A stretch of 33,016 nucleotides of DNA from JACNKJ01 sp964440095 (lineage in GTDB: Bacteria > Krumholzibacteriota > Krumholzibacteriia > JACNKJ01), in the NCBI GenBank assembly GCA_964440095.1, contig CAYTPZ010000020.1, forward strand, positions 1 to 33,016, in the 5' to 3' direction. The position numbers and the translations under genes are program-made. Position 1 is the first letter of the stretch, and the number at the start of each line of letters is the position of its first letter. Shown one piece after another: positions 26,653 through 33,016 of the stretch. The notes below the pieces were generated by a model that worked only from the letters and a program-made list of their open reading frames with translations, did not search any database and was not told where the DNA came from.

Positions 26653-27858
26653 TTAACCCCCGCTCACGATGAAGAGCCGGCTGATGTCCAGCCAACTCGG
26701 CATGTTGATTCCGGACTGAGTCAGAATGACGTAGAGCAATCCCCAGAGCAGGGTCGCCATGAAGATGATCTTGCCCATGTCCTGCCCCTTGATGGAGCCG
26801 ATGAGTTTTGTGTCGCCGGACAGGTAGGCGCTGGCCGCGAAGAATTCCTCGCCGATGAGCGTGTAGTCGCAAGCCGTGATGAAGAAGGGCAGCTGGGCCG
26901 GGCTGGCCGTTCCCGCAATCTGGATGGCACCGATGGAGTTGCCCGTTTCGGCCAGAATCAGGCTCTCCGCGTAGAACTTGCCCTGGTAAAAGCAGGCCGC
27001 AGGTTTCTCACGCAGCATGATGCCGTCCACCGCCGCCGCATAGGCGAACTGATCATCGGTGAGGTAGTGGATCATGTCGTCGTGGTAGAGGTCGGGGCGT
27101 CCCGAACTGATGTAGCTTTCGCGCACCACCTCGCGCGAGTGCGCCATGACCAGGGAGCGACTCACGGGCACTTCCAGCGGCGTTTCGTACTGAGCGGTCA
27201 TCTTGGCCACATATCCCAGAATGCTCACACCCGCGAGGGTTTCGATCTGGTCCATGTCCATGATGCCCGGTACGAAGAGCACCGGTTGTCCCATTTCAGT
27301 GGCGCGGCCCACGGCCTCGTCGAATGCCTTGAGCCCGGCCACGGGACGCAGATAGATGCCGTCACCTTTGCTGGCTTGGATGATCCAGTAGATGATGCCG
27401 CCGCCGATGACCAGCACGGCCAGCAGCATGGTGGCTCGTCCTCTATTGAACCATTGGGCCTTGGGGCTGGCGGCCTCTTCGAGGTAGACCGTGGTCACAC
27501 CTGCGGTGCTTTCCGCATCGATGCGATATAGATAGAGCTCGCCATTGTGCAGATCTTCGGACACATCGGTGAAGGAAACCCGCGCGCCGGGTTCACCCGC
27601 CGCGGCTCGTGTTCCCACGCGTGTCCAGATCTGGTTCTCATCGGCCATGTTTTCCAGATAGGGTGTCCGCCAGATTGTGTATCCCGTGATCACCCCATCC
27701 GCGTCATCCAGGGAGGAGTCCCAGCGAATACGCACGGCGTGGCCGCGATCATCCGGGTTATCCAGGGCCTCTAGGTTTGTGAGGGGGGCGGGTCCGAGGG
27801 GCAAGGCCGAGAGGCCTGCAGCGACGAGCAACAGTAAGAGGCTCAGGATTCGTTTCAT
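26653..27858 (-). CDS. Membrane protein with fibronectin-III-like domain (possibly DUF6754-like)
   Basis: A 401-residue protein with a signal peptide (1-20), a fibronectin type III-like domain (about 25-130, 'VRIRWDSSLDDADGVITGYTIWRTP'), and a transmembrane helix (about 146-163). A conserved-looking alpha/beta region (about 170-340) follows, with 'FDEAVGRATEMGQPVLFVPGIMD', 'DDQFAYAAAVDGIMLREKPAAC' and 'AESLILAETGNSIGAIQIAGTA'. A last hydrophobic segment lies near 370-386. The alpha/beta region resembles, from memory, the DUF6754 family; this is unverified. GGGAGATTCG precedes the ATG. The topology puts the fibronectin domain outside and the larger domain probably inside. Confidence 0.72.
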   Translation of the reverse strand: MKRILSLLLLLVAAGLSALPLGPAPLTNLEALDNPDDRGHAVRIRWDSSLDDADGVITGYTIWRTPYLENMADENQIWTRVGTRAAAGEPGARVSFTDVSEDLHNGELYLYRIDAESTAGVTTVYLEEAASPKAQWFNRGRATMLLAVLVIGGGIIYWIIQASKGDGIYLRPVAGLKAFDEAVGRATEMGQPVLFVPGIMDMDQIETLAGVSILGYVAKMTAQYETPLEVPVSRSLVMAHSREVVRESYISSGRPDLYHDDMIHYLTDDQFAYAAAVDGIMLREKPAACFYQGKFYAESLILAETGNSIGAIQIAGTASPAQLPFFITACDYTLIGEEFFAASAYLSGDTKLIGSIKGQDMGKIIFMATLLWGLLYVILTQSGINMPSWLDISRLFIVSGG

Positions 27859-27877
27859 CGAATCTCCCGGGACGGTG

Positions 27878-28249
27878 TCAGGAGCGCTTGCGGCTCCAGA
27901 ATTTCCAGCGGGGGCTTTTCCTGGCGGCCTTCCTGGTTGCCCGCGCTTCTTTCTCTTCGCGCGACTTCTCCCCTTCGAACTGCTCGATCATCTGTAGCAG
28001 CAGTTCCACGTTGGCGCGGTCCTCGAGCATTTCCTGATAGCGATAGTAATTCGGGCTCTCAAAGAGGATGCGCACGAAGGGGCCGAAGAAGACCATGGCC
28101 TGGGAACCAATGTACGAGAGGGGCTTGGTGGATTCCAAGAAGAAAATGGCGGGCACGGAAAGGCCTCGCTTGACCGTTTTCTGCGCCAGGTTCAGTAAAA
28201 GGTCGTAATCGGACTCTTCCATTGTTTCCGGACGCTTAGGCAGAGCCAT
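27878..28249 (-). CDS. Small protein of unknown function with basic C-terminus
   Basis: A 123-residue protein. 'ALPKRPETMEESDYDLLLNLAQKTVKRGLSVPAIFFLESTKPLSYIGSQAMVFFGPFVRIL' covers most of the first half: a helical lead-in and a moderately hydrophobic stretch that may lie on or in the membrane. 'YYRYQEMLEDRANVELLLQMIEQFE' follows as a helix, then a charged and highly basic tail ('KAARKSPRWKFWSRKRS'). ATG at 28249 is chosen because GGGGAGG lies six bases upstream; a TTG at 28264 is less likely. It overlaps the previous gene by 14 bases. No function is recognised. Confidence 0.68.
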   Translation of the reverse strand: MALPKRPETMEESDYDLLLNLAQKTVKRGLSVPAIFFLESTKPLSYIGSQAMVFFGPFVRILFESPNYYRYQEMLEDRANVELLLQMIEQFEGEKSREEKEARATRKAARKSPRWKFWSRKRS

Positions 28250-28679
28250 CCTGGTCCTCCCCAATGCGTTCGCTCATGAAGGCGAGTATCTCGTCCCGCC
28301 GCGCCGGATCCATGATGATGAGCATGCCGCGATAGTGGTCCAGGCGGGATTCATGAGGCAGGGTGCGCAGGTTCACGCGATCACCCCGGTGGCTGATGGC
28401 TCGAAACTCCGTCCAGGCGCGTTTTCGCCAGTAGAGTGGATTGCGAATGAGCGCGTGGGTATCATCCAGGCGATAGCGGGTGGGAAGCAGAAAGTTGGAT
28501 AGGCTGGCGAGCAGAATGAAGGCCGCGAAGCCGGTGATCCATGCGCTGCCGGCGAAATCGTGGACGAACCAAAGTGTCACGGCCGAAACGAGTACGACCA
28601 AGAGGCCGCGCTTCGGCTCGCTGCCCAGGAGGAATATCCTCCACTCGAGGGTTTCGGGTTTGGCTTCCGTATCGCTCAC
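28236..28679 (-). CDS. Small membrane protein of unknown function
   Basis: A 147-residue protein. After a hydrophilic start there are two transmembrane segments (about 25-42 and 47-64, 'GFAAFILLASLSNFLLPTRY'), then a soluble domain (about 68-147) with 'RYRLDDTHALIRNPLYWRKRAWTEFRAI', 'RLDHYRGMLIIMD' and an acidic end. The soluble part looks like a small PH-like beta domain, which is a guess from its layout. The GTG start overlaps the stop of the upstream gene by one base (TAGTG), so translation is coupled. Confidence 0.7.
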   Translation of the reverse strand: MSDTEAKPETLEWRIFLLGSEPKRGLLVVLVSAVTLWFVHDFAGSAWITGFAAFILLASLSNFLLPTRYRLDDTHALIRNPLYWRKRAWTEFRAISHRGDRVNLRTLPHESRLDHYRGMLIIMDPARRDEILAFMSERIGEDQDGSA

Positions 28680-29809
28680 TAGTCGGTCTCAAGCATCTCG
28701 AGATTGGCTCGGGGCAGAAGCACGCGCTTGCCGCCTTCCAGCTCGACTTCCGCGGTACGACAGAAAGTGCCGGACTCCATCTGCTGAAGTTCGGCCGGCA
28801 GATCCGTGACTTTGCCCAACACGCCGAAGTAGGGCGCGCGGATGATGCGCACGATGCTGCCGCCTTCGATGCCGGTAATCTGGTCGCCCGCGTAGTCGTC
28901 GCCTGTGCGTTCCTGCTCGGTGAGCGGAATGATGACCTCGGGGCGAATGACGCCCGCGCGAATCTGGGTCGCGCCGTTCATGCTGGCGATGCGACCCTCG
29001 TTGGCCTTGAGCAACTCGAAGGTGCGTGCGGCCATGTTGATCTGGCCGAAGCCCTCGGTGACGATGAGCGCCGCGTGAATGGGCTCGCTGCCGGTGATGG
29101 CCACGCCCAGGTCGTATCCCAGAATGGGTTTGAGATCCTGGTAGTTGTAGCCACCCACGATGATGCCGCCCACTTCCATGCTGTTGGCTTTTTTGAAGGC
29201 GGCGAGGCCCAGGAAGGAACCGCCCACGAGAATCTTCCCGCGGCAGTCTTCGGTGATCATTTCGGCCGTGAGTTCCTGAGAAGGATCTTTGGTGAGCACC
29301 TTGATCACGCCCTGGCGTTCGCCGCCGATACCGAAGATGCCCTGGATGAAAGCACCGTGCGCCTCGATCTCAACGCCCTCTTCGGGAATGATTTCCGTGA
29401 TCTTGCTTTCGATGTAGGCGTCCACTTCAACGGGAATGGGGGCCTCGCGCAGAACCACCTGACCTGTGATGCCTGAAATGGATTCTACGGTTCCGTTAGT
29501 GGGGCTCTTCAGCGAAGTCTTGAAGAGGCCGAAGATGCCCTTGCTCTTGGCGAGTAATTCGCCCTGCTCGATCGTGTCGCCGGGCGTCTTGAGCATGCAC
29601 TCGTCCACGTCGGCCGGTTCGATGTTGAGATTGCCCGCCACGTTGACCATCTGCACGTTGCCGGGCAGTTCAGTGCGGGCGACGATGGTGTCGGGGCTGA
29701 CCATCTGTTCTTTCTCCACAACGACTTCGCCCTTGAGGGGCAGGAGACGTGTTTTTTTGATGAGCGATTCCTTGAGAACCTTCAGTCCGGGTGTGTATGC
29801 GTGCGCCAC
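28679..29809 (-). CDS. Lipoyl-barrel/KOW-like partner of the GlmL-like protein
   Basis: This 376-residue soluble protein has no signal peptide. The first third is beta-rich and contains a lipoyl/biotinyl-like half-barrel pattern ('VDECMLKTPGDTIEQGELLA' at about 68-87 and 'SPTNGTVESISGITGQVVLR' at about 102-121), but without the modified Lys motif (MKM or DKA). The middle (about 190-300) is alpha/beta with 'GKILVGGSFLGLAAFKKA', 'GVAITGSEPIHAALIVTEGFG' and 'GVIRPEVIIPL'. The end (about 315-372) resembles a KOW-type barrel ('GSIVRIIRAPYFGVLGKV', 'LPRANLEMLE'). GTG at 29809 is chosen over the longer frame because GGGAG precedes it and the GlmL-like gene stops 13 bases upstream. It probably works with the GlmL-like protein. 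Confidence 0.72.
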   Translation of the reverse strand: MAHAYTPGLKVLKESLIKKTRLLPLKGEVVVEKEQMVSPDTIVARTELPGNVQMVNVAGNLNIEPADVDECMLKTPGDTIEQGELLAKSKGIFGLFKTSLKSPTNGTVESISGITGQVVLREAPIPVEVDAYIESKITEIIPEEGVEIEAHGAFIQGIFGIGGERQGVIKVLTKDPSQELTAEMITEDCRGKILVGGSFLGLAAFKKANSMEVGGIIVGGYNYQDLKPILGYDLGVAITGSEPIHAALIVTEGFGQINMAARTFELLKANEGRIASMNGATQIRAGVIRPEVIIPLTEQERTGDDYAGDQITGIEGGSIVRIIRAPYFGVLGKVTDLPAELQQMESGTFCRTAEVELEGGKRVLLPRANLEMLETD

Positions 29810-29822
29810 GAAATCTCCCTTT

Positions 29823-31658
29823 CTAGCCGACGACCGGCTGGGCGGCGTCTTCGTATTCTCCGGTAGCCTCGCTCCATTCATGGAGCTTGGCCACACGCGA
29901 AGCCTGTTCTTCGGGCAGGTTGAAGGGCTGGCGGCCGCGGCCGTCGAAGATCAATCCCACAACGCCTCCGCGCAGCGTGGTTTTGATTTCCTGGCCCTTG
30001 CCCGCGCCCAGATCCAGACCCTTGACGGGCTTGAGCTCGGCGGTCACTTCGTCTTCGCGGCCGGCTTCGAGGGTGAACATCTCGCCCTGAATCAATTCGC
30101 GATTCACCTTCTCGCCGCCGGGCAGCGTGAGGCTGATGTCGGCCATCTTCTTGCCAGGCTTGATCGCTCCCACAGGCGCGATACAGGTGCCCAAGTGGAT
30201 GAGGCAATCCTTGTCGAAGACCTCGGTGGCGGCCTTTTCGTTCACCGTTGAAAGCACGCCCAGCTGGGGCATCATGAAGATGGAGTCCACGGCCAGCTGC
30301 GTGATGCCCTCGGGCAGGAAGGCGTCGATGAGCATGCGCGCGGCCTGATGGCGCCGGGGCGCGTGGCTGAGCACGCCGCCCGAACCCACGAGCAGGTCGA
30401 GGGTCATCATGTTTACCAATGTTTCACCGCTGGCGGACTGGTCGAAGGCGTCGCTGATGGTGCGCTCTTTCTGCACACCCTTGAGGCTCACAGCGAATTC
30501 CTTGTGCTGGATGAAGCTCAGGCGCAGGGCCTCGCGGGCGATGGCCTGCTCGATCTTCAGTTCCTCAAGAGCCTGCGGAATTGTTGTGGGACGAATCATC
30601 TTGTTGCCGATGCGATTCATCAGCTCCAGCTCGTCCATTTCCATGGGCACCCAGCGCAGCACGTTGGGCAGGCCGGCCTCGGCCATGACGTTGCTCACGC
30701 TGTAGCTCATGCCCAGGTTCGCGCTCACCGTGCGATTGAAGATGCCCTCGAAGACCGAGAAAACGTCGGTGGTCGCGCCGCCGATGTCCACGCCCAGCAC
30801 CGAGATGCCCAGGCGATCGGCCACGGTCTGGATGATGGCTCCCACCGCGCCCGGCGTGGGCATGATGGGCGCGTCGGTCCAGCTCATGAGTTTTTTGTAA
30901 CCCGGAGCCTGGGCCATGACGTGCTCCATGAAGAGGTCGTGGATCTTGTCGCGACTGGGCTTGAGATTTTCGCGCTCGAGCACGGGGCGAATGTTCTCGA
31001 CCATGTCCAGGTCGGTCACACCCGCGAGCGTTTCGTGAATGGTGGGCTGCGCGTTCTTGTTGCCCGCGTAGATCACCGGAAGTTTGTAGCTGTGGCCCAG
31101 ACGCGGTTTTGGATTGGCCGCGTGCAGGATTTCGGCAAGCTCCACCACGTGGCTCACGGTGCCGCCGTCGATGCCGCCCGAAAGCAGGATCATGTCGGGG
31201 CGCAGCTGGCGGATGCGGCTGATTTTCTGGTGGGGCAGCCTGCCGTCGTTGCTGGCAAGCACGTCCATGACGATGGCGCCGGCGCCGAGAGCGGCGCGCT
31301 GAGCGCTTTCACCGGTCATGGATTTTACTACGCCGGCCACCATCATCTGCAGGCCGCCGCCGGCCGAGCTGGTGGAGATGTAGATGTCCACGCCCACGTC
31401 GCCCTTCTGGGGCGAGAGGATGGTCTCACCGTCGAGAATCTGACGGCCGCGCAGTTCTTCAACTTCCTTGATGGCGTTGAGTGCGCCGCGGGTCACGTCC
31501 TCGAAAGGTGCCTCCACGGTGGTGGGAGCTTCGCCTCGCTTGACGAGGCGGTACTCGCCGTCCACGAGTTCAATGAGGATGGCCTTGGTGGTGGTGCTGC
31601 CGCAGTCGGTAGCCAGGATGGATTTGGCCTGACTGAAGTCCTTCGTCTGTTCGGACAA
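29823..31658 (-). CDS. GlmL/MutL-like ASKHA-family protein with C-terminal extension
   Basis: This 611-residue protein has the phosphate-1 motif of the actin/Hsp70/sugar-kinase ATPase fold ('LATDCGSTTTKAILIEL', about 15-31), 'SGGIDGGTVSHVVELAEIL', and a second DxGG motif ('VLGVDIGGATTDVFSVF'). This matches the family annotated as GlmL/MutL, the accessory protein of methylaspartate mutase. GlmL proteins are usually about 460 residues; here about 150 extra C-terminal residues form a beta-rich domain ('ISLTLPGGEKVNRELIQGEMFTLEAG'). No glmS or glmE is nearby, so a mutase role is doubtful. The start is TTG at 31658 with ACGAGG upstream; ATG at 31724 would overlap the -10 box of the best promoter. 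It heads a 12-gene run. Confidence 0.85.
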   Translation of the reverse strand: MSEQTKDFSQAKSILATDCGSTTTKAILIELVDGEYRLVKRGEAPTTVEAPFEDVTRGALNAIKEVEELRGRQILDGETILSPQKGDVGVDIYISTSSAGGGLQMMVAGVVKSMTGESAQRAALGAGAIVMDVLASNDGRLPHQKISRIRQLRPDMILLSGGIDGGTVSHVVELAEILHAANPKPRLGHSYKLPVIYAGNKNAQPTIHETLAGVTDLDMVENIRPVLERENLKPSRDKIHDLFMEHVMAQAPGYKKLMSWTDAPIMPTPGAVGAIIQTVADRLGISVLGVDIGGATTDVFSVFEGIFNRTVSANLGMSYSVSNVMAEAGLPNVLRWVPMEMDELELMNRIGNKMIRPTTIPQALEELKIEQAIAREALRLSFIQHKEFAVSLKGVQKERTISDAFDQSASGETLVNMMTLDLLVGSGGVLSHAPRRHQAARMLIDAFLPEGITQLAVDSIFMMPQLGVLSTVNEKAATEVFDKDCLIHLGTCIAPVGAIKPGKKMADISLTLPGGEKVNRELIQGEMFTLEAGREDEVTAELKPVKGLDLGAGKGQEIKTTLRGGVVGLIFDGRGRQPFNLPEEQASRVAKLHEWSEATGEYEDAAQPVVG

Positions 31659-31682
31659 GATGAACCTCGTATTGCTGACTGG

Positions 31683-31704
31683 AAAAACGGCGCCGTTGGC
31701 GCCG
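31683..31704 (-). terminator. Terminator-like hairpin in the GlmL-like gene leader
   Basis: On the minus strand CGGCGCC-AAC-GGCGCCG forms a 7-bp GC stem with a 3-base loop, followed directly by TTTTT. It lies between the candidate promoter (31723-31751) and the TTG start at 31658, so read-through would be needed to express the operon. It could be an attenuator or a leader-stabilising hairpin. Confidence 0.5.
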
Positions 31705-31722
31705 AGGGTGACGAACGGAAGC

Positions 31723-31751
31723 ATGCTAAGAGATCGGCTGAGGGATTGCAA
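31723..31751 (-). promoter_or_regulatory. Promoter of the GlmL-like/membrane-protein operon
   Basis: On the minus strand TTGCAA (31746-31751) and TAGCAT (31723-31728) are 17 bases apart, giving a start near 31716 and a leader of about 60 bases. It is the only reasonable promoter seen for the twelve co-oriented genes downstream. Confidence 0.45.
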
Positions 31752-31825
31752 GCCCCTGGAAACAGTTAGATTGGAGGGGTTTGGGGTGGGATTTCCGGCG
31801 GTCCGGATCTTGCGCGGGCAGGCTC

Positions 31826-32797
31826 ATGGATTCCGCGTCATCCCGATCGCCCAGGTTACTGGAGCAGGTCCGCCGCGCCATCAGGGCGCGGCACTACAGC
31901 CCTAGAACAGAGAAGACATACGTAGGCTGGATCCGCCGCTACGTGCTCTTTCATGGAAAACGGCATCCCGGGGAAATGGGCGAGGCCGAGCTGACGGCCT
32001 TCCTGAGCCATCTGGCAACCGACCGAAAAGTCAGCGCTTCCACGCAGAATCAGGCTTTGAGCGCCCTGCTCTTTCTCTACAAGGAAGTGTTGGGGAAAGA
32101 GCTGCCATGGCTGGACGGCTTGGTGCGAGCGAAGCGTCCGCATCGGATTCCCGTCGTGCTGTCGCAGGGTGAAGTGATGAACCTGCTTCAGCTCATGCGA
32201 GGAACCACATGGCTGATGGCCTCTCTGCTCTACGGTTCCGGATTGCGGCTGATGGAGTGTGCGCGCCTCCGGGTCAAGGACCTGGACCTTGAGCGGCGGG
32301 AGATCCGTGTGCGCGACGGCAAGGGAAGGAAGGACCGCATCACGCTTCTGCCCTCGAAATTGGTGTCGCCGCTGAATGCGCAGCTTGCTTTCGCCAAGAA
32401 GCAGCATGAGGCCGATCTGTTGTTGGGAAACGGGAGCGTGGAGATACCATTCGCCTTGTCCAGGAAGTATCCGCGAGCCGCCTGGGAGTGGGGCTGGCAA
32501 TGGGTCTTTCCGGCGACACGCCCCTACCGAGACCGTGAAACGGGTTTACACCGGCGGCATCACCTTCATGAGTCGGTTCTGCAGCGTGCCGTAAAGGACG
32601 CCGCTCGCCGGACTGGGATCGCCAAGCCAGCGACATGCCACACCCTGCGGCATTCCTTTGCCACACATCTACTGGAGTCGGGCTATGACATCCGGACCAT
32701 CCAAGAACTGCTAGGCCACCGAGACGTCAGCACGACCATGATCTACACACATGTTCTCAATCGCGGCGGCCTGGGAGTGCGGAGCCCACTGGACTAA
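31826..32797 (+). CDS. intI: Integron-type tyrosine recombinase (IntI family)
   Basis: A 323-residue site-specific recombinase. Catalytic residues are Arg141 ('GSGLRLMECARL'), His272 and Arg275 ('CHTLRHSFATHLL'), His298 ('LLGHRDVSTT') and Tyr307 ('MIYTHVL'). The IntI-specific extra helix region is present ('LSRKYPRAAWEWGWQWVFP', about 211-229), then 'RRHHLHESVLQRAVKDAA' and the C-terminal 'GGLGVRSPLD', which distinguish it from XerC/XerD. The start is ATG at 31826 with GGGCAGG upstream; a TTG at 31781 is less likely. It diverges from the GlmL-like gene. No attI or attC site is convincingly seen, so it may be a solitary or ancient integrase or sit at the edge of an array beyond the window. Confidence 0.92.
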   Translation: MDSASSRSPRLLEQVRRAIRARHYSPRTEKTYVGWIRRYVLFHGKRHPGEMGEAELTAFLSHLATDRKVSASTQNQALSALLFLYKEVLGKELPWLDGLVRAKRPHRIPVVLSQGEVMNLLQLMRGTTWLMASLLYGSGLRLMECARLRVKDLDLERREIRVRDGKGRKDRITLLPSKLVSPLNAQLAFAKKQHEADLLLGNGSVEIPFALSRKYPRAAWEWGWQWVFPATRPYRDRETGLHRRHHLHESVLQRAVKDAARRTGIAKPATCHTLRHSFATHLLESGYDIRTIQELLGHRDVSTTMIYTHVLNRGGLGVRSPLD

Positions 32798-33016
32798 TTG
32801 AACTGGATGGCTTCGCCCGGATTTCAGTCAATTGAACAGAATTATCTTGGGCTTGCTATTCGGATAGCTAGTTCTGTATAGTAGATTTCAACAAGCTGAA
32901 AGCAACGTGAATCTGTGCTAGAGAAAGGGTTGTTAGCAAGAATCCTCTCCGACGGTTTTGTTATCGAGCTATCTCGCTTAGATCGCCGTGCTAGCCAGAA
33001 CAATCTACTTAGCGTT
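32798..33016. other. AT-richer non-coding stretch after the integrase
   Basis: These 219 bases hold no supported gene. They look clearly less GC-rich than the integrase gene before them. No complete attC pair (RYYYAAC ... GTTRRRY) is visible. The nearest thing is an isolated GTTAGCA at about 32932, which fails the consensus. The window ends within this stretch. Confidence 0.5.

Noticed and set aside
28541..29476. Plus-strand open frame (311 codons) opposite the barrel protein
   Set aside because: It is a compositional shadow of a GC-rich coding gene with no domain and no ribosome site.
31659..31751. Longer GlmL-like start at 31724 or 31751
   Set aside because: These starts overlap the best -10/-35 boxes and a terminator-like hairpin; the family motif begins shortly after the TTG at 31658.
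30348..31769. Long plus-strand open frame (473 codons) opposite the GlmL-like gene
   Set aside because: Its translation is His/Ala/Gly-rich without any domain and it mirrors the GC-rich third positions of the real gene.
31765..31771. GTTAGAT as an attI core for the integrase
   Set aside because: It fits GTTRRRY but is in the wrong orientation for cassettes on that side, where a housekeeping-like operon begins; a match this short is expected by chance.
32798..33016. attC site or gene cassette after the integrase
   Set aside because: No paired RYYYAAC/GTTRRRY cores with an imperfect palindrome could be found within the remaining bases.

Overview
The window reads as chromosomal DNA of a GC-rich, free-living Gram-negative bacterium. 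The large secreted CotH/lamin-tail protein at the left end finishes in a 'NPFNP...GRNKSG...SGLYLVRL' sorting-type domain, which is typical of the FCB superphylum and related candidate phyla (Calditrichota, Eisenbacteria, Krumholzibacteriota, Latescibacterota and similar). The lipoprotein, the 11-subunit complex I and the microcompartment fit that setting. The exact phylum cannot be fixed from sequence alone.

Layout. (1) 62-3007 (-): secreted CotH-like protein. (2) 3239-9916 (+): a bacterial microcompartment (BMC) operon. It has a winged-helix regulator behind a promoter with a palindrome between its -35 and -10 boxes. There follow a fused RpiB-DeoC enzyme, BMC-T, BMC-H, BMC-P, an acylating aldehyde dehydrogenase, a second BMC-T, two more BMC-P and a translationally coupled lipoprotein. 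This matches the 'sugar phosphate utilizing' (SPU) class: deoxyribose-5-phosphate would be split to glyceraldehyde-3-phosphate and acetaldehyde inside the shell, and acetaldehyde oxidised to acetyl-CoA. No alcohol dehydrogenase or phosphotransacylase lies in the window. (3) 9935-10564 (-): small alpha/beta hydrolase. (4) 10777-21016 (+): nuoABCDHIJKLMN, a complex I without the NADH module NuoEFG, ended by a clear intrinsic terminator. (5) 31658-21169 (-): twelve tightly packed co-oriented genes. They start with a long GlmL/MutL-like ASKHA protein and a beta-barrel/KOW-like partner, followed by six small or membrane proteins of unknown function. Then come a 30-residue membrane peptide coupled to a PutP-type sodium symporter, a small membrane protein, FabH, and a 54-residue beta-rich protein. 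No glutamate mutase genes accompany the GlmL-like protein. (6) 31826-32797 (+): an integron-type tyrosine recombinase, followed by about 220 bases of AT-richer sequence without a recognisable gene or attC site.

The two parts most worth a second look are the BMC operon and the GlmL-like/membrane-protein operon. In the BMC operon, the RpiB domain has Asp in place of the catalytic Cys, an encapsulation-peptide-like helix lies inside the enzyme fusion, and a lipoprotein is coupled to the shell genes. The GlmL-like operon looks like an undescribed membrane-associated ATPase machine. All assignments come from reading motifs by eye and from recalled family features; no database search was run.
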